This document shows positions 10,440 to 21,622 of a DNA stretch of 64,000 nucleotides, piece by piece. The translations under genes were made by a program, and so were the position numbers. The notes under the pieces are model-generated. The model did no database searches, was not told the origin of the DNA, and saw nothing but the letters and a program-made list of their open reading frames with translations. This DNA comes from Lonicera japonica (taxonomy: Eukaryota; Streptophyta; Magnoliopsida; Dipsacales; Caprifoliaceae), in assembly GCA_021464415.1 (NCBI GenBank), contig CM038471.1:17336422-17400421 (forward strand). Reading direction: 5' to 3'. Position 1 is the stretch's first letter. Each line of letters opens with the position of its first letter.

Positions 10440-11626
10440 CACATGAGAATGGGTATGCATTTTATACACACACTCCTACATTTTCATGGTTGAGGAAAAG
10501 GGCAATTTTTTGTTTCTCACACCTTGGCCAACAGTGTATGCTTGTATTATTAAAGAACTTTTTTGATTTTATCAACCAGTACTATTACTAGAACAGAGAA
10601 ATGATAAGATCAAAAACTAAATATCCATTCCATCCTAAATTAGAAGACCACTGTTATCTTTCAGGTTGTTTCATTTTCTAGATGTTCTTAACTAAGACGT
10701 TAGTGTTTTTTGCACATAATCAATGCATTAGATCTCTGTTCACAAAACAACAAAGAATTGAGTCCGGAACCTCCTTATTAAGAACAAAAAGAGTATTCCT
10801 TAAGTACTCTTGAAAAAATAAACCCACAATCTGTAACGTATTCCAAATATAAGTTCTACATATGGTACAATAAAATAAGCGCATAAGAGTATAACACTAG
10901 ATTGAGAAGCAAAACAAGATATCATAAGTTGCAATTAGTGGTACTACATTGGTGTGTGCCCGATGCAAGCGCAAATTAGATGTATGTGATTTAAAAATAA
11001 AAGAAAAGCTCAATAATAGTAAGTGGCCTAGGAGTAATAGATCATTCCAGAATTATGCGAAAGAAAATGAAAGATAATTCCCACATGTAGAAGATGGAAG
11101 CATATTGAAGTACAAAGTACAAACTATAAGAGTTAATTTGTTACATAGTTCAAGCTTCAGTGCCAAAATTTTGTAGTTGTCATATCCTGATCCTTCAAGT
11201 TCATTGGCATGCATTTTGTCACATAAATTCAGTAACAATGATGATTGAACTGATTACATGCGTATTTATTCAGTAGTTCGCGCTACCTAGAAAACTGGAA
11301 AACCCCACAGTAACAGAAAAGCAAGGTTAATGAATCATTAGGCAAAGGAATGTAACATAAGTAGGACAAAATCCATATCATAAAAGGTACTCGGAATGAC
11401 TTAAAAAGCAGTTTCCCAAACATTTGGAGCTTACACTGCTTCATAAGCAAAGGGATGTGTACCGAACCTTATTTTAAAATTTGCTGCTTAATATAAAGAT
11501 GGATAGGTAGATGCGCACAGAAACTTGTGAATGTACATTTATAGTGCTAGCATGAACCTAAGAAGTGATAATTATAATACTAATAAGAACACGAACAAGA
11601 ACAAAAAGAAGAATTGATTACATGCT
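10440..11626. other. Intergenic, 3' flank of the receptor kinase gene
   Basis: No gene is recognised. Because the kinase gene reads leftward, its 3' untranslated region should lie here. On the minus strand an AATAAA motif occurs near 11265-11270, about 360 bp beyond the stop codon, and could be a polyadenylation signal. The 61-codon frame at 11053-11238 has no recognisable motif. Confidence 0.4.
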
Positions 11627-14068
11627 TCATCTAGGACCTGATAGGATTGATGCAGCTGGTGGAGTTGACAGTTGTGCTGAATTGGCTTGTAGATGGGATT
11701 CAGTAGGTAGTGTAGTTGCGAAGCAAAATTCAGAAGCAGGGCCCAATTCCATTGAACCTTCTAAAACCTTCAATACTGTTGATATGGACGGCCTCATGTT
11801 GTGAGCCTGTAAACACCATATCCCAATCTTTATCATCTTCACCGCTTCTTCTTTCTGGAACTGGATATCCTCAACGCATCCATCAATTAAATCATGCAGT
11901 TGATCATTTTTTGCCTTTTCCTTCACTACATTAATCAATGGGCACGACTGAGTCGAATCCAGATTCTTCCGCCCAAACACAATTTCGAGTATTACAATGC
12001 CAAAGCTGAAGACATCAGCCTTTACCGAGATGTTGGTACCACTAAACAATTCGGGGGCCACATATCCTGGAGTTCCCTTCAATACAGTTAGCACTTGGCT
12101 TTGATCCCTATCAATCAACTTTGCTAACCCAAAATCAGAAATTTTGACATTGAAATCCCCGTCTAGAAGTATGTTTTGGGGTTTTATGTCAAAATGAATG
12201 ATGCTTGGATTGCAAAGGATGTGAAGATACTCCAACCCCTTAGCTAACCCCATGATTATCTTCCTCCGAATTTCCCATCCGAGAGCTTGTCTTCTCTCTG
12301 GATTGAAGATCCATTTATCCAAAGATCCATTACACACGTACTCGTAAACGAGGAGTCTGTTTGATTTCTCAGCACAATAGCCAATCAGCCTCACCAAATT
12401 GAAATGATTAATGCTCCCTATGGTATTGACCTCAGCAAGAAATTCTTTTCTGCCTTGACCAATGGAGTCTAAGCATTTCACTGCAACTTTGGTGCCATCG
12501 GCCAAATCTCCCTCATAAACAGACCCAAATCCTCCTCGGCCAAGCTTTACTTGAAAGTCCCGTGTTGCAGATTTCAACTCTAGAAATGGGAATCGCTTCA
12601 GTGATCCAGTCACTTGATCGTCTCCCTCTTCCTCCTCCTTGTTGTTCCAGTTTACTCGCATTTTGTAGTAACAAGAAACAACAAGAATGATCACAAGACC
12701 AACTGAAAGAGTAGATACTAATACAGCAACCAAAGATAACTTTCTTTTATCTTTCTGTTTCTGAACCTTAATAAATGTGACACGCTGATTATTGGCAGTG
12801 TACTTTAAAGAGTAGAGCTGTGACTGCAAAGAACAATTTCCAGCAAAGAAAAAGGCAGCTTTGCAAGTGCAGTTGTCCAAACATGCCTTTTTACAGCCAT
12901 CTTTATCCATGTTTGAGTGATGAGGCAACAAATTGAAGTAAGTGACCCCATTGAGCTCTAAAAAGGTGTGGAGATGTGCATCTTTGCAGGACAAAGGGCT
13001 AACTGGTCTACATCCCAGATTAGGTTTTAAATCTTGTAATTGAGTAAAGTAACTATAATTACCACCAGGACAACTACAAAGCCCATTCTCGGAGCAAATC
13101 CCGTAATTGCCACACACTGTAGGGTAATCACAATCACTTTCACTACCCTGTCCGAAGAGATTAAATGAAGCTATTCTCCTTGATTCATTATAATAAGGCA
13201 ACTGATAAAGATATAGATGGCCATTAGGTTCCAGCCTTATATATAGAAAACGATGCGCTGCTCTATTGACTTTAAACAATGCATTGTTTGAGAATCCTTC
13301 AATGCTGCTGTAATTACTGAAAGAATTAAAATAATAATCTACAGATTGAGACTTATATTTTTGTGGGGGGTCAGAATTAAAAAAGGCAACGAGATTATTG
13401 GAGGGATCCTCCTCCTCCACGGTAAGAGAGAACAAACCTGTACCCAAGTTGGACGAGGAATTGGAAGAGGTAAGACCTTTGTTAGAAGAAATTTTTTGGT
13501 TGGGGAGCCAAGTGTCAGTCGGGTAGTCAAAAGACTGCCAAATCACATTGTCTTTACTGTCGAGAAGCATCAAATTCGCTCCATCACTAATATTCAATCG
13601 AGTAACGGGAAGTGCAGAAGTGTTGGTGAACCAGACGAGAGTACCATCAAGATCCTTCAATTCCAAGCCGCTGTCGGCTGTGAAATGTAGTGTAGCGTTC
13701 TCTCTTACTGGGTTGTCTCTGTTTGCACACCATAAGACAACTAGCTCATCGACTCGCCGTGCTGGCAGCCAAGCTATAACAAGAAAGGAACCAGCATCTT
13801 TTATAGCATTAGTACTTACGTTCTTGAAAAATCCAAAAACGAACGAAGTAGATGTATTCTCGTATGTGCTAATTAAAAGGATAGGCCTAATATCAGAATC
13901 ACCATAATACCAATGATCTGCAGAATCGTAGACTGAGTTATCCCATGACTGATAAAGGTTCGTCGATGAATTTAAAATAAGAGAGGGGTCTGTGCTGTAG
14001 GAAAACTGGGGAAGGAGGAGGAGGAAAAGCAGATGAAGAAAATTCATCCAACACTTGAAAGAATACAT
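11627..14068 (-). CDS. G-type lectin S-receptor-like serine/threonine kinase (SD2-5-like), intact
   Basis: A single uninterrupted frame of 813 codons, a normal length for this family, encodes a plasma-membrane receptor kinase. Residues 1-25 form a hydrophobic signal peptide. The extracellular part has a bulb-type lectin region with the WCANRDNPV motif (113-121) and IWQSFDYPTDTWLP (176-189), an EGF-like cysteine cluster (313-333) and a PAN-like module (361-432, with CKKACLDNCTCKAAFF). A membrane helix spans about 445-467, followed by an acidic EEEE stretch. The kinase domain (about 507-775) has GRGGFGSVYEG, the ATP-binding lysine K531, E546, the catalytic loop HFDIKPQNILL (D627), DFG (645-647) and APE (671-673). 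The phenylalanine before the catalytic aspartate makes it a non-RD kinase, a class often linked to immune signalling. The start at 14068 is chosen because the signal peptide follows at once. The ligand is unknown. Confidence 0.95.
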   Translation of the reverse strand: MYSFKCWMNFLHLLFLLLLPQFSYSTDPSLILNSSTNLYQSWDNSVYDSADHWYYGDSDIRPILLISTYENTSTSFVFGFFKNVSTNAIKDAGSFLVIAWLPARRVDELVVLWCANRDNPVRENATLHFTADSGLELKDLDGTLVWFTNTSALPVTRLNISDGANLMLLDSKDNVIWQSFDYPTDTWLPNQKISSNKGLTSSNSSSNLGTGLFSLTVEEEDPSNNLVAFFNSDPPQKYKSQSVDYYFNSFSNYSSIEGFSNNALFKVNRAAHRFLYIRLEPNGHLYLYQLPYYNESRRIASFNLFGQGSESDCDYPTVCGNYGICSENGLCSCPGGNYSYFTQLQDLKPNLGCRPVSPLSCKDAHLHTFLELNGVTYFNLLPHHSNMDKDGCKKACLDNCTCKAAFFFAGNCSLQSQLYSLKYTANNQRVTFIKVQKQKDKRKLSLVAVLVSTLSVGLVIILVVSCYYKMRVNWNNKEEEEGDDQVTGSLKRFPFLELKSATRDFQVKLGRGGFGSVYEGDLADGTKVAVKCLDSIGQGRKEFLAEVNTIGSINHFNLVRLIGYCAEKSNRLLVYEYVCNGSLDKWIFNPERRQALGWEIRRKIIMGLAKGLEYLHILCNPSIIHFDIKPQNILLDGDFNVKISDFGLAKLIDRDQSQVLTVLKGTPGYVAPELFSGTNISVKADVFSFGIVILEIVFGRKNLDSTQSCPLINVVKEKAKNDQLHDLIDGCVEDIQFQKEEAVKMIKIGIWCLQAHNMRPSISTVLKVLEGSMELGPASEFCFATTLPTESHLQANSAQLSTPPAASILSGPR

Positions 14069-14526
14069 AGTTAATTAAAATGTCTCCATAACCATGATCG
14101 AATGAGCATATATTTGTTCTGTGGTGAGCCGTGATTCGGGGAATGTTGACCTGCATTTTTCAATTCAAAAAGAAATTTATAAAATGGAAAGTGGGGCTTG
14201 TCGGTGAACATCTTTATAGAATTATTATTTCTGAATATTGGAAAATGGGGGATGTACCGAAACTTTTGTGCAAAAGAAATAGGTGATAATAATTTTATAA
14301 ATTAAGGACTTATTTTTTTACTAAATTTTAAAAGTAGTGCAATGTAATTTTGAATTTTTGGATTATAATTTTTAAAGGTATGATGCAAAATTAAATTTAT
14401 ACTATATATTTTTTATTGGATTACTATGTTTAATTATTTAATTAATAGTATTTTAAAATTATTTTAATAAATTACATATTTCGTTCTAAGTATAGTCTCT
14501 TTCTTGTACAATAAGAATTCTTGACT
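14069..14526. promoter_or_regulatory. Upstream region of the receptor kinase gene
   Basis: The roughly 460 bp between the start codon and the next repeat must hold the leader and proximal promoter. It is strongly AT-rich, with a TATATA-containing stretch near 14400-14412. I cannot identify specific regulatory sites. Beyond 14527 retroelement DNA begins, so the promoter either is compact or extends into an LTR. Confidence 0.35.
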
Positions 14527-14823
14527 TATGATCATCCTCAAATTATGAGAGTTATTAGATAGTACTATAAGAAGAACATATTCAAAAATCAGTTTGATCC
14601 GACTGTCGGATTTCCAAAAATTTAGAAAACTAGGATTTCATCTCGAGAAGTGAGATAGAAGCCTTCTCGAAGCCTAAATGAGCTCAAATTTTCTCAGTAT
14701 ATATGTTTTGTCATGGATAACAACATACTAAAAATCAAATTAATTCGATGACCCATTTGTCCGTAAAAGCAAAAATCGTCACGGGTGAAAAAGATATGTT
14801 TGCCAGAGAACATCCATACTTTT

Positions 14824-16342
14824 TGTTGGTCGGATTTCAACCCTAGAGGGGGGGTGAATAGGGTTTAAAAACTTTAATGCGGAATTTAAAAAACTTTTCG
14901 AAAAACGTTTAAGTAAAACAAATTTGCTAAACAAATTATCAAGGAATGCAATCAAATAAACAATCAAGCAAATAAAGAATCTCAAGCAAACAATAATGTA
15001 GCAAGTAAATAAAGAGATTGAGTTAGAAAGATTGAACCGATTTGAAGTCCAAGGCTTTTTGTCCACACGGTTTTGGTTTACCAAACCATAATCCGCGCTC
15101 GGTTAGTTCCCCGAGAATTTCCACTAAACTTAATCTCCTTCCGGGTGAAGATCAAACCACTACAAGTGTATCCTCTCACACACTCTTTACAAATATTGCT
15201 AGACCACAATATTCACACAAGAAACTATCTCTTGCTAACCTTGTGAGATTTACCTCTCACAATTTCTAAACAAGAATTTACCTTCTTGTTTTTCCTATGA
15301 GATTTACCTCTCACAATTTAATACAAATTGTTTGGTGACTCACACCAATGAATAACAACTCTCAAGTGTTTGAAGAATACAATTTAAGCTCACACTAGAG
15401 TTATCAAGATTGATCAATAAGTTTAAACTCAAATATGATGAATATGATCAATGCAATAGCTTGAAAACTTGAATAATGAGGATATATGAAAAATGAGTTT
15501 GTATGATCATTCAAGTATGTAAAAACATGTCTAAGACCTCATATATATAGCTTGTGAAAGAATATGGCCGTTTGAAGTGGTTACAAGAAGTTATGGGTCA
15601 AAACTAGACATTTACCAACTCTCCAACGGCTAGATTTTGGCCAAGTAGTCGACTCACCCATTCACCATGTAGTCGACTACATGGTGTAGTCGACTCACAC
15701 ATAAAATGTGTAGTCGACTACATGCTTCTGGAATTTTAGCACAAGTCAAACCTCAAATCAACCAAACTCTTGGGGAATGTTCTAGAGGTTATTTTAAGCA
15801 TGTTGGAGTTGGTTTTGAGCATAAAAACAACCGGATAATTTAGATATAATTTTTACAAGAAAACCGGTTCATGTGAAATAGTTTTGCAAAGGATGTCCAA
15901 TTCAAACTTTGATCTAGAAAGAGTTTGAATGCAATGAATGATATATGATCATGTTTGAGCTTAGTTTGTGATCAATGATAATAACTTTACATAAAAAGCT
16001 AAACACTCACTCATGTAACAAGTTTACAATTCTTCAAAGTGCTTGAGCTAGTTTCTTTGTTCTTCACTTGAATTCTTGTCTTGAAGCTTTTGATCCTTGT
16101 TCTTTTGATCTCCATGGATTTGCATTGTGATGAGATTGATCTTCTTTGACTCCTTATCCAATGCTTTGTTGACTTGATCGGATATTGATATAATAATCCT
16201 TGTCAAACTTCCTTTTGAGCAATCATGCTATTCTTGATATTTCATATAAATGAACTATAAACTTATATCAAGAAACAAGTTAAATTACACATGATTAAAT
16301 TATTGTTATTATCAAAATAAGATTAAGACCTTTAGGTCAACA
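14824..16342 (-). repeat. SIRE-type Ty1/copia solo LTR with perfect target duplication
   Basis: The 1519-bp segment begins TGTTGGTCGG and ends GGTCAACA on the plus strand, with CTTTT on both sides (14819-14823 and 16343-16347), a perfect 5-bp target duplication. On the minus strand it begins TGTTGACCTAAAGG followed by a tttgataataacaa stretch, and ends with a C-rich CACCCCCCC tract and CCAACA, the pattern of SIRE-type copia LTRs. It holds no coding region. A cluster of GTAGTCGAC palindromes lies at 15645-15722. The frames at 14779-15084 and 15042-15269 are chance frames. Confidence 0.85.
15645..15722. repeat. Cluster of TAGTCGACTA palindromes in the SIRE-type LTR
   Basis: The core tagtcgact occurs four times in 78 bp. 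One copy is the centre of a 24-bp perfect palindrome at 15663-15686 (core ccatgtagtcgactacatgg), and another reads gtgtagtcgactac near 15709-15721. On the minus strand this is the upstream part of the LTR, where promoter elements are expected. Confidence 0.8.
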
Positions 16343-17458
16343 CTTTTGTTTGCTAGAAAAAAGTATGGAATTTTGTCCAGACGACACACAATGTCTGTGT
16401 CGTGTGGACAAAAGTCCCAGGACATTTTTCTGCCAAACAAACATTTTCTGGTCCAGCCTGTTTCGCCTTACATATATAAATACACATGCGCTGACTCCAT
16501 TTGAAGCATCAGTCAACTCTGGGATTTTGAGAATAGTGCCCTAAAATAGTATTCTACTATTTTGAAGACTCTCGAGTATTTTTTATCTCAGTCTGACTTT
16601 AATTTTTTATCTGTCTTTATTTTATCAATTATAATTGATCAATTGCATGTGAAAATTGCTGTTTATCTCAAAAGCAGTCCAGATTTCATATATAAACTCC
16701 ATTTTCAAAACCAAAGGTGTGGAACGAGCTGAAAGAAATTTTTGATATATTTTTATCAATTAAAATTATAAAATCTCAGTTTTATTAGTTTCAGTTCACG
16801 AAGAAATCATTTAGCATTTGTACCCGGTTTAATTTATAAATTGCGGTACTTACCTAAATATCCAATATAAGAGTACCAGATTCATCAATGCCGGTTTAAG
16901 TAATTAAACTATGATACACTATTGACAAATGAATCTCGAGGATTGCTGGATATTCGATTTCAAATTAAATTAACTTTCGAAAAGCCTAATTTTTTACCGA
17001 AAGCACCTGTTTTGCTATATATCATTACAAAAATCATTGTCTTAAATCACGCACATACTAATTTACAAAATAAAAAGGCGAAGTACATGTTTTCCATCCC
17101 TACCCTAAATTCCCGATTTTCTAAAATTATGGGACGATATGCGATAATATCAATAAATATGCAATTTTTTTATTATAATTACACGTATGGTGCCTAACAC
17201 CTTCATGATTCTTAACTTAATTTTCGAACCTTCGAATCAACTGATTTCGCGTTAATTGTGTTCAAGAGGTCGTTTAATCCATAAATGTTCATCTTTTATT
17301 CAGACTTTTGTTTGTTTAATAAAATAAATTGGCGACTCTAATTTTCTTTAAAAATTATCATTTTTTTTCTCCTAATAAAACAAACCTTTTTTCAAATAAC
17401 TGAGAAACTAGAAGAATCGCTGCCAAGGGGACTGGCGTCGAAAACATGGGTTCTCATA

Positions 17459-18042
17459 TGATCCACCCCATATATGGCTTAAGTTCTTGGCCAACAATTA
17501 AGCTCGGCACATAAGCCTATTAAAGCCATATGAAGCCAGACACGTGGTAGTAACGGCACGAAGCATGGCCAGCACACCTCATGACCAATAATAACCCTCT
17601 CCCCACACTAATAAACACCTTCCATTTTCTCCACTTTCCCCCTAATCATGGAGAATCGAGTCTATCACATTGTAACTACTAGTTCACTACATCTATAAAA
17701 AGGACTAGCCCTTAGCATTTTAGATCACCACAAAATTAACTAAGTGCAACCATAACTACTCTCTATGTAATCATCTTTATCATCATCAATAAAATATTTA
17801 TGTCATTGCTCAAGAGTGGACGTAAACCACACCTACAATTTATTGCCTGGGAGAACTACCCCTTACCAAAAATTCTTATGTTCTTCCTGCTTTCTTGCAC
17901 TTATTGTGAAAAGGTTGGTGGGTTACTGGGTTAGTGTATGCGGAAGCAAATAAACAAATTAACCATAGATTTGTTATTTGATGGTTGAATTTTCAAAAAC
18001 TAATTTTAATCGAATCAAAAAGTAAACTTAGAATTATATACA
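17459..18042. repeat. LTR-like sequence with TATA and polyadenylation motifs, unclassified
   Basis: The stretch has ctataaaaagg near 17694-17704 and aataaaatattta near 17789-17801, arranged like an LTR promoter and polyadenylation region, and a purine-poor segment near 17590-17645. No target duplication or inverted termini were found. A gene promoter is also possible, but no coding frame follows. Confidence 0.3.
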
Positions 18043-18450
18043 TTTTAATTTTGAAAAACATGTTTAATCATTTCCAACATGCAGCAATTAATAAATAAAT
18101 TAAACATTTAAGGAGATACAAGAATTAACTAGGTATCCCTACAGTGAATGACTAATCCTCAATAATTCTTTATATGCACAAAAATTTACAGACTCGATTA
18201 ATCTCAAATTGTACAGACTTGCACAATTAGAATTGCAAAAGCCGTCTTTTAATTTTGAAAAACATGTTTAATCATTTCCAACATGCAGCAATTAATAAAT
18301 AAATTAAACATTTAAGGAGATACAAGAATTAACTAGGTATCCCTACAGTGAATGACTAATCCTCAATAATTCTTTATATGCACAAAAATTTACAGACTCG
18401 ATTAATCTCAAATTGTACAGACTTGCACAATTAGAATTGCAAAAGCCGTC
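18043..18450. repeat. Perfect tandem duplication, two 204-bp copies
   Basis: Positions 18043-18246 and 18247-18450 read identically by eye, starting ttttaattttgaaaaacatg and ending gcaaaagccgtc. The identity implies a very recent duplication or an assembly artefact. The unit contains ggtatccctaca-tgaatgactaatcctc, which recurs in similar form near 55671-55702, so it probably belongs to a dispersed repeat. The frame at 18343-18549 is a chance frame. Confidence 0.9.
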
Positions 18451-18950
18451 TGCAAAAGTTTTTACATTCTGTATGTATAGTCCTCCTATCTGAATTCCAT
18501 GAGTAGGTTTACAACAAATCACTCTCCACGGTATCACACCTCTCTTCAACTAATTTTGTGAATCACGCACACTTTGAGATCTAATTTATTCTTTAAAGAA
18601 AGAACGATTAGTTTGGCATGAATTAAAAATCCTAAGGTGGATTTTATATTTAAGGTATTGATCTCTCTCTAAGATGTGAAAAACTCTCTCAAAACATGTG
18701 CAAAAATCTCTTACTATATGGGTCTTTTTATATAAAAACTAAAGTATACTCTTGCCGTCCGGCATGATAGAAAGAATAAAAAATAATAATTATATAAAAT
18801 ATAATTACGTGAAAAATGTGAGGATCGAAGATCTATATGATTATCTATTACCTAGAGATGAAAACAGATAAGGTATCGCAAAAACGAAATCGAACCAACT
18901 AAAAATATAGCCGTCCTCACTTGAGACATGTCTTACTTATCCAATTAGAC

Positions 18951-19165
18951 CTGAAATTGTCTCAGCCCTTTTATAATGTAATGATATTATGAGTGTATTT
19001 AAAAGAGAAAAATATATTATATTCAAGACAGATCGAACTGTAATATAAAAAAATTTCGCCCTGAAATCGTCTCGACTCTTTTATATTGTAATGGTGTTGT
19101 GAGTGTACTTAAGAGAAAAAAATTATATTTGAGGTAAGTTGGACACTAATATAAAAAAAATCCTA
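18951..19165. repeat. Diverged tandem duplication, about 110-bp period
   Basis: A unit starting ctgaaattgtctcagcc at 18951 recurs as ctgaaatcgtctcgact at 19061. Both continue with cttttata-tgtaatg and gtgagtgta and end in a run of A followed by atttc or atcct. The copies differ at many positions, so this duplication is old. Confidence 0.65.
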
Positions 19166-20021
19166 CCCCATTTGGCTTTGTTCGGATTAAAACATATTCG
19201 ATTGAAATATTTTATTATTTTTAATTTTATTTCAGTATCTTTTATTCATTGTGTAATATTTTCAATAACTAATGAGTTAGAAATACATTAAGTATGCCAT
19301 TATAGTTGTAATATTTTATAACTTTTCTTGAATTTTGTTATATATAATTTAATAATCACAATGGATTTTGATGAATATATTTCAAATATATAAATTTTAT
19401 TAAAGGTGGATTTATAATTGTAAAATTATGGCATTTAAAAGTTTTTTAAAAATTTGATGAGAAAGAAATGAATATTTTCAATAACAAATGAAAGTATGCC
19501 ATTATAGTCGTAATGTTTTATAAGTTTTATGCATTATATTTGTAGTGTTTTATAACTTTTTCTTGAATTTTTTTTTATATATAATTTAATAATATTTTAT
19601 AACTTTTTCTTGAATTTTTTTATATATAATTTAATAATCACAATGGATCTTGTTTTGTAGATTTTGATAAATAGATTTCAAATATATAAATTTTATTAAA
19701 GTTGAATTTGTAAATTTAAAGTTATGATATTTGAAAGTTTTTTAAAAATTTGATGAAAGAGAAATGTTATAAAAAAGTAGAGTAAGAGTTATATTTGTGA
19801 ATGTTTAGTGTGTAAGTAAATATTGAGTTGATTTGACATCTTGTTGTGAGTATAAAAGTAATCTAATAGTTTGAAAGTGTTAACACCATTACAAATTAAT
19901 ATGAGATATTAGATTGGTTTATTATTTTACTGCAAAATATCCTTATTTTATAATATAGATAGAGACCAAAGGAAAATGTTAAAACTGCTTAAAATAAAAA
20001 AAAAATTGCGATAAAAAATGG
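19166..20021. repeat. AT-rich DNA with imperfect direct repeats
   Basis: A phrase (cttgaattttgttatatataatttaataatcacaatgg, in three slightly different copies) and following blocks recur near 19325-19480 and 19560-19770. No coding region is seen. Confidence 0.5.
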
Positions 20022-20521
20022 GTAATTTTATTTCTATCCGCGAATTTTTGCAGTTTATCCATCCTTGATTTATGTTAATCTTGAAATAAATTTCTCAAAA
20101 CTTCCATATAAAAATTGAGATGTATATCCACCAATTAATAATCCTTTAATAATGTGAATTATTGTATAATAATCTCAATTCTATAAACAAATGTAAATTA
20201 TAGACTATAATCTAATCTCGAGTCCTTAAAGTGGATATAATTAACAGTAAATTATATATATATATTAGAAATATTATTTTATTACACAATTTACGTTTAC
20301 TTTTTGATATATTATATGACGGTGGATAGAAGTAAAAATTTGGTGGATAATTTACAATTGAATTAAAAAGAATCGTTATTTTATAAAAAAAATATACCAA
20401 TATTAGTTTTTGTAAGTTTATCCAGCAACGTTGTTAAACTTAGTGGGTAATAGAAATTATCTTAGTAAAATCCAAAAAATAGGGATAGGCTGATAAATTT
20501 CACGGATAGAAATAAAATTAC
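20022..20521. mobile_element. MITE-like element with about 40-bp terminal inverted repeats
   Basis: The left end gtaattttatttctatccgc matches the reverse complement of the right end (ggatagaaataaaattac), and similarity extends inward about 40 bp (ttatcc and ggata blocks). The 500-bp interior is AT-rich and non-coding. No clear target duplication is visible, so the superfamily is undetermined. The 62-codon frame at 20212-20400 is low complexity. Confidence 0.5.
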
Positions 20522-21622
20522 ACTTGTTAATTACTAATCAAATTGATTAGGTGGTTTAATTTTTTTTGATTGTTGAAATTTAAATTTTGAATTATTTGAT
20601 TTTCTATATTTTAGTAATTGATTAAGTTGTTAGACGTTATTTGATTGTTTAAATTTAAATTTCAAATTTGATTTTATAGATATTTGTTTATAGCAAGATT
20701 TTAAAAGTTTAGATTAGTTTAATAATCAATTAGATGATAGTGACATTAATTATAGGAATAACAATAATATAAATTAGTTTTGTAGTTAAATTAATTTAAT
20801 TTTAATTCTTTATCCGTAAAAATTTGTACTTTAAACAAAACTAGTGAATTTTTTAATATTAAATCATTAGTAAAATAAACTTTATAAAATTAAATCAATA
20901 ATATTTTTTGCCAATTCTTTTTTTGGTTATCCACCCCGGTTAACTTTCGCACACCTCGATTAATTCTCGTTCATGATTCGTAGTTGCTGCTAGCCGTCAA
21001 CCTTGAGAACTATTATTTTAACAATATCAAAATTCGATCTTGAAAATTTTAAATCAATCTAAAGTTATTTCAGTAATAATTTTATATCACTGAGTTAATA
21101 GGCTTTCGTTAGAAAATCAATTCCAAGCCCCGAGTTTTCGCTGAACTGGTCCAGGTTGACCAAACTTGTACGGGTCTACCGATTCAATTAACCATAAGCT
21201 TGGCCCCACGTGGTTTAAAAATAGCCGCACATTCTATTTAACTTAAAAGGTCACCGCACGTTTAGAAACCAACATCACGTGGGTTTAATTCAAAAAGGGA
21301 TCCGCTGGGGTTTTAGTTTGACCATTTGACTTTTTCAAAATTAAATTTATTTATTTATTTAATAAATCTTCTTTTTTTCTTTTTTTCTTTGTCTTTGTTT
21401 TTCACAAGGCCTTCTATCTTTATTTTAAATTCCCTCCATATATTTCATGGGCGGATTTTGTTAACTTATGAAGCACGAATACAGATACAGATATAAGTAT
21501 TAGATACGACACTTTATTGATATGATAAAATTAGAAAAATGTAAGATACGATACGTTTTGAATATGGATAATAAAAAATAATTATATAATACATATATAT
21601 TTAATTATTTAACTATAAGAAT
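20522..21622. other. AT-rich intergenic DNA
   Basis: No gene recognised. Poly-T/poly-A runs and short direct repeats (attatttgattg and tgattgtttaaattt near 20560-20670) occur. A segment with repeated gatac words near 21478-21560 has loose counterparts (gatacat, gtatcgg) near 29870-29925, beyond the gypsy insertion. Positions 21618-21622 (agaat) are the left target duplication of that element. Confidence 0.5.

Larger units (their letters stand above)
14527..17458 (+). repeat. Ogre/Tat-type LTR, 5'-truncated, split by a nested LTR
   Basis: The parts 14527-14823 and 16343-17458 match the other Ogre-type LTRs here (for example 49380-50694 and 37300-39057). Shared phrases include gatcatcctcaaa, ccgac-gtcggat, tattctactatttt with ctcaggtatttt, and the end aatcgc-gccaa-ggg followed by ggttctca. 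The first roughly 200 bp of the LTR are missing, and no primer site or gag follows. A SIRE-type solo LTR (14824-16342) interrupts it. The frames at 16350-16544 and 16922-17197 are chance frames. Confidence 0.75.

Noticed and set aside
13346..13907. Plus-strand frames of 114 and 119 codons
   Set aside because: They lie antisense inside the intact receptor kinase gene and follow from its codon pattern.
14069..17458. The LTR upstream of the receptor kinase gene as a possible promoter donor
   Set aside because: The LTR reads away from the gene, on the opposite strand, and nothing in the sequence shows a transcript joining them.
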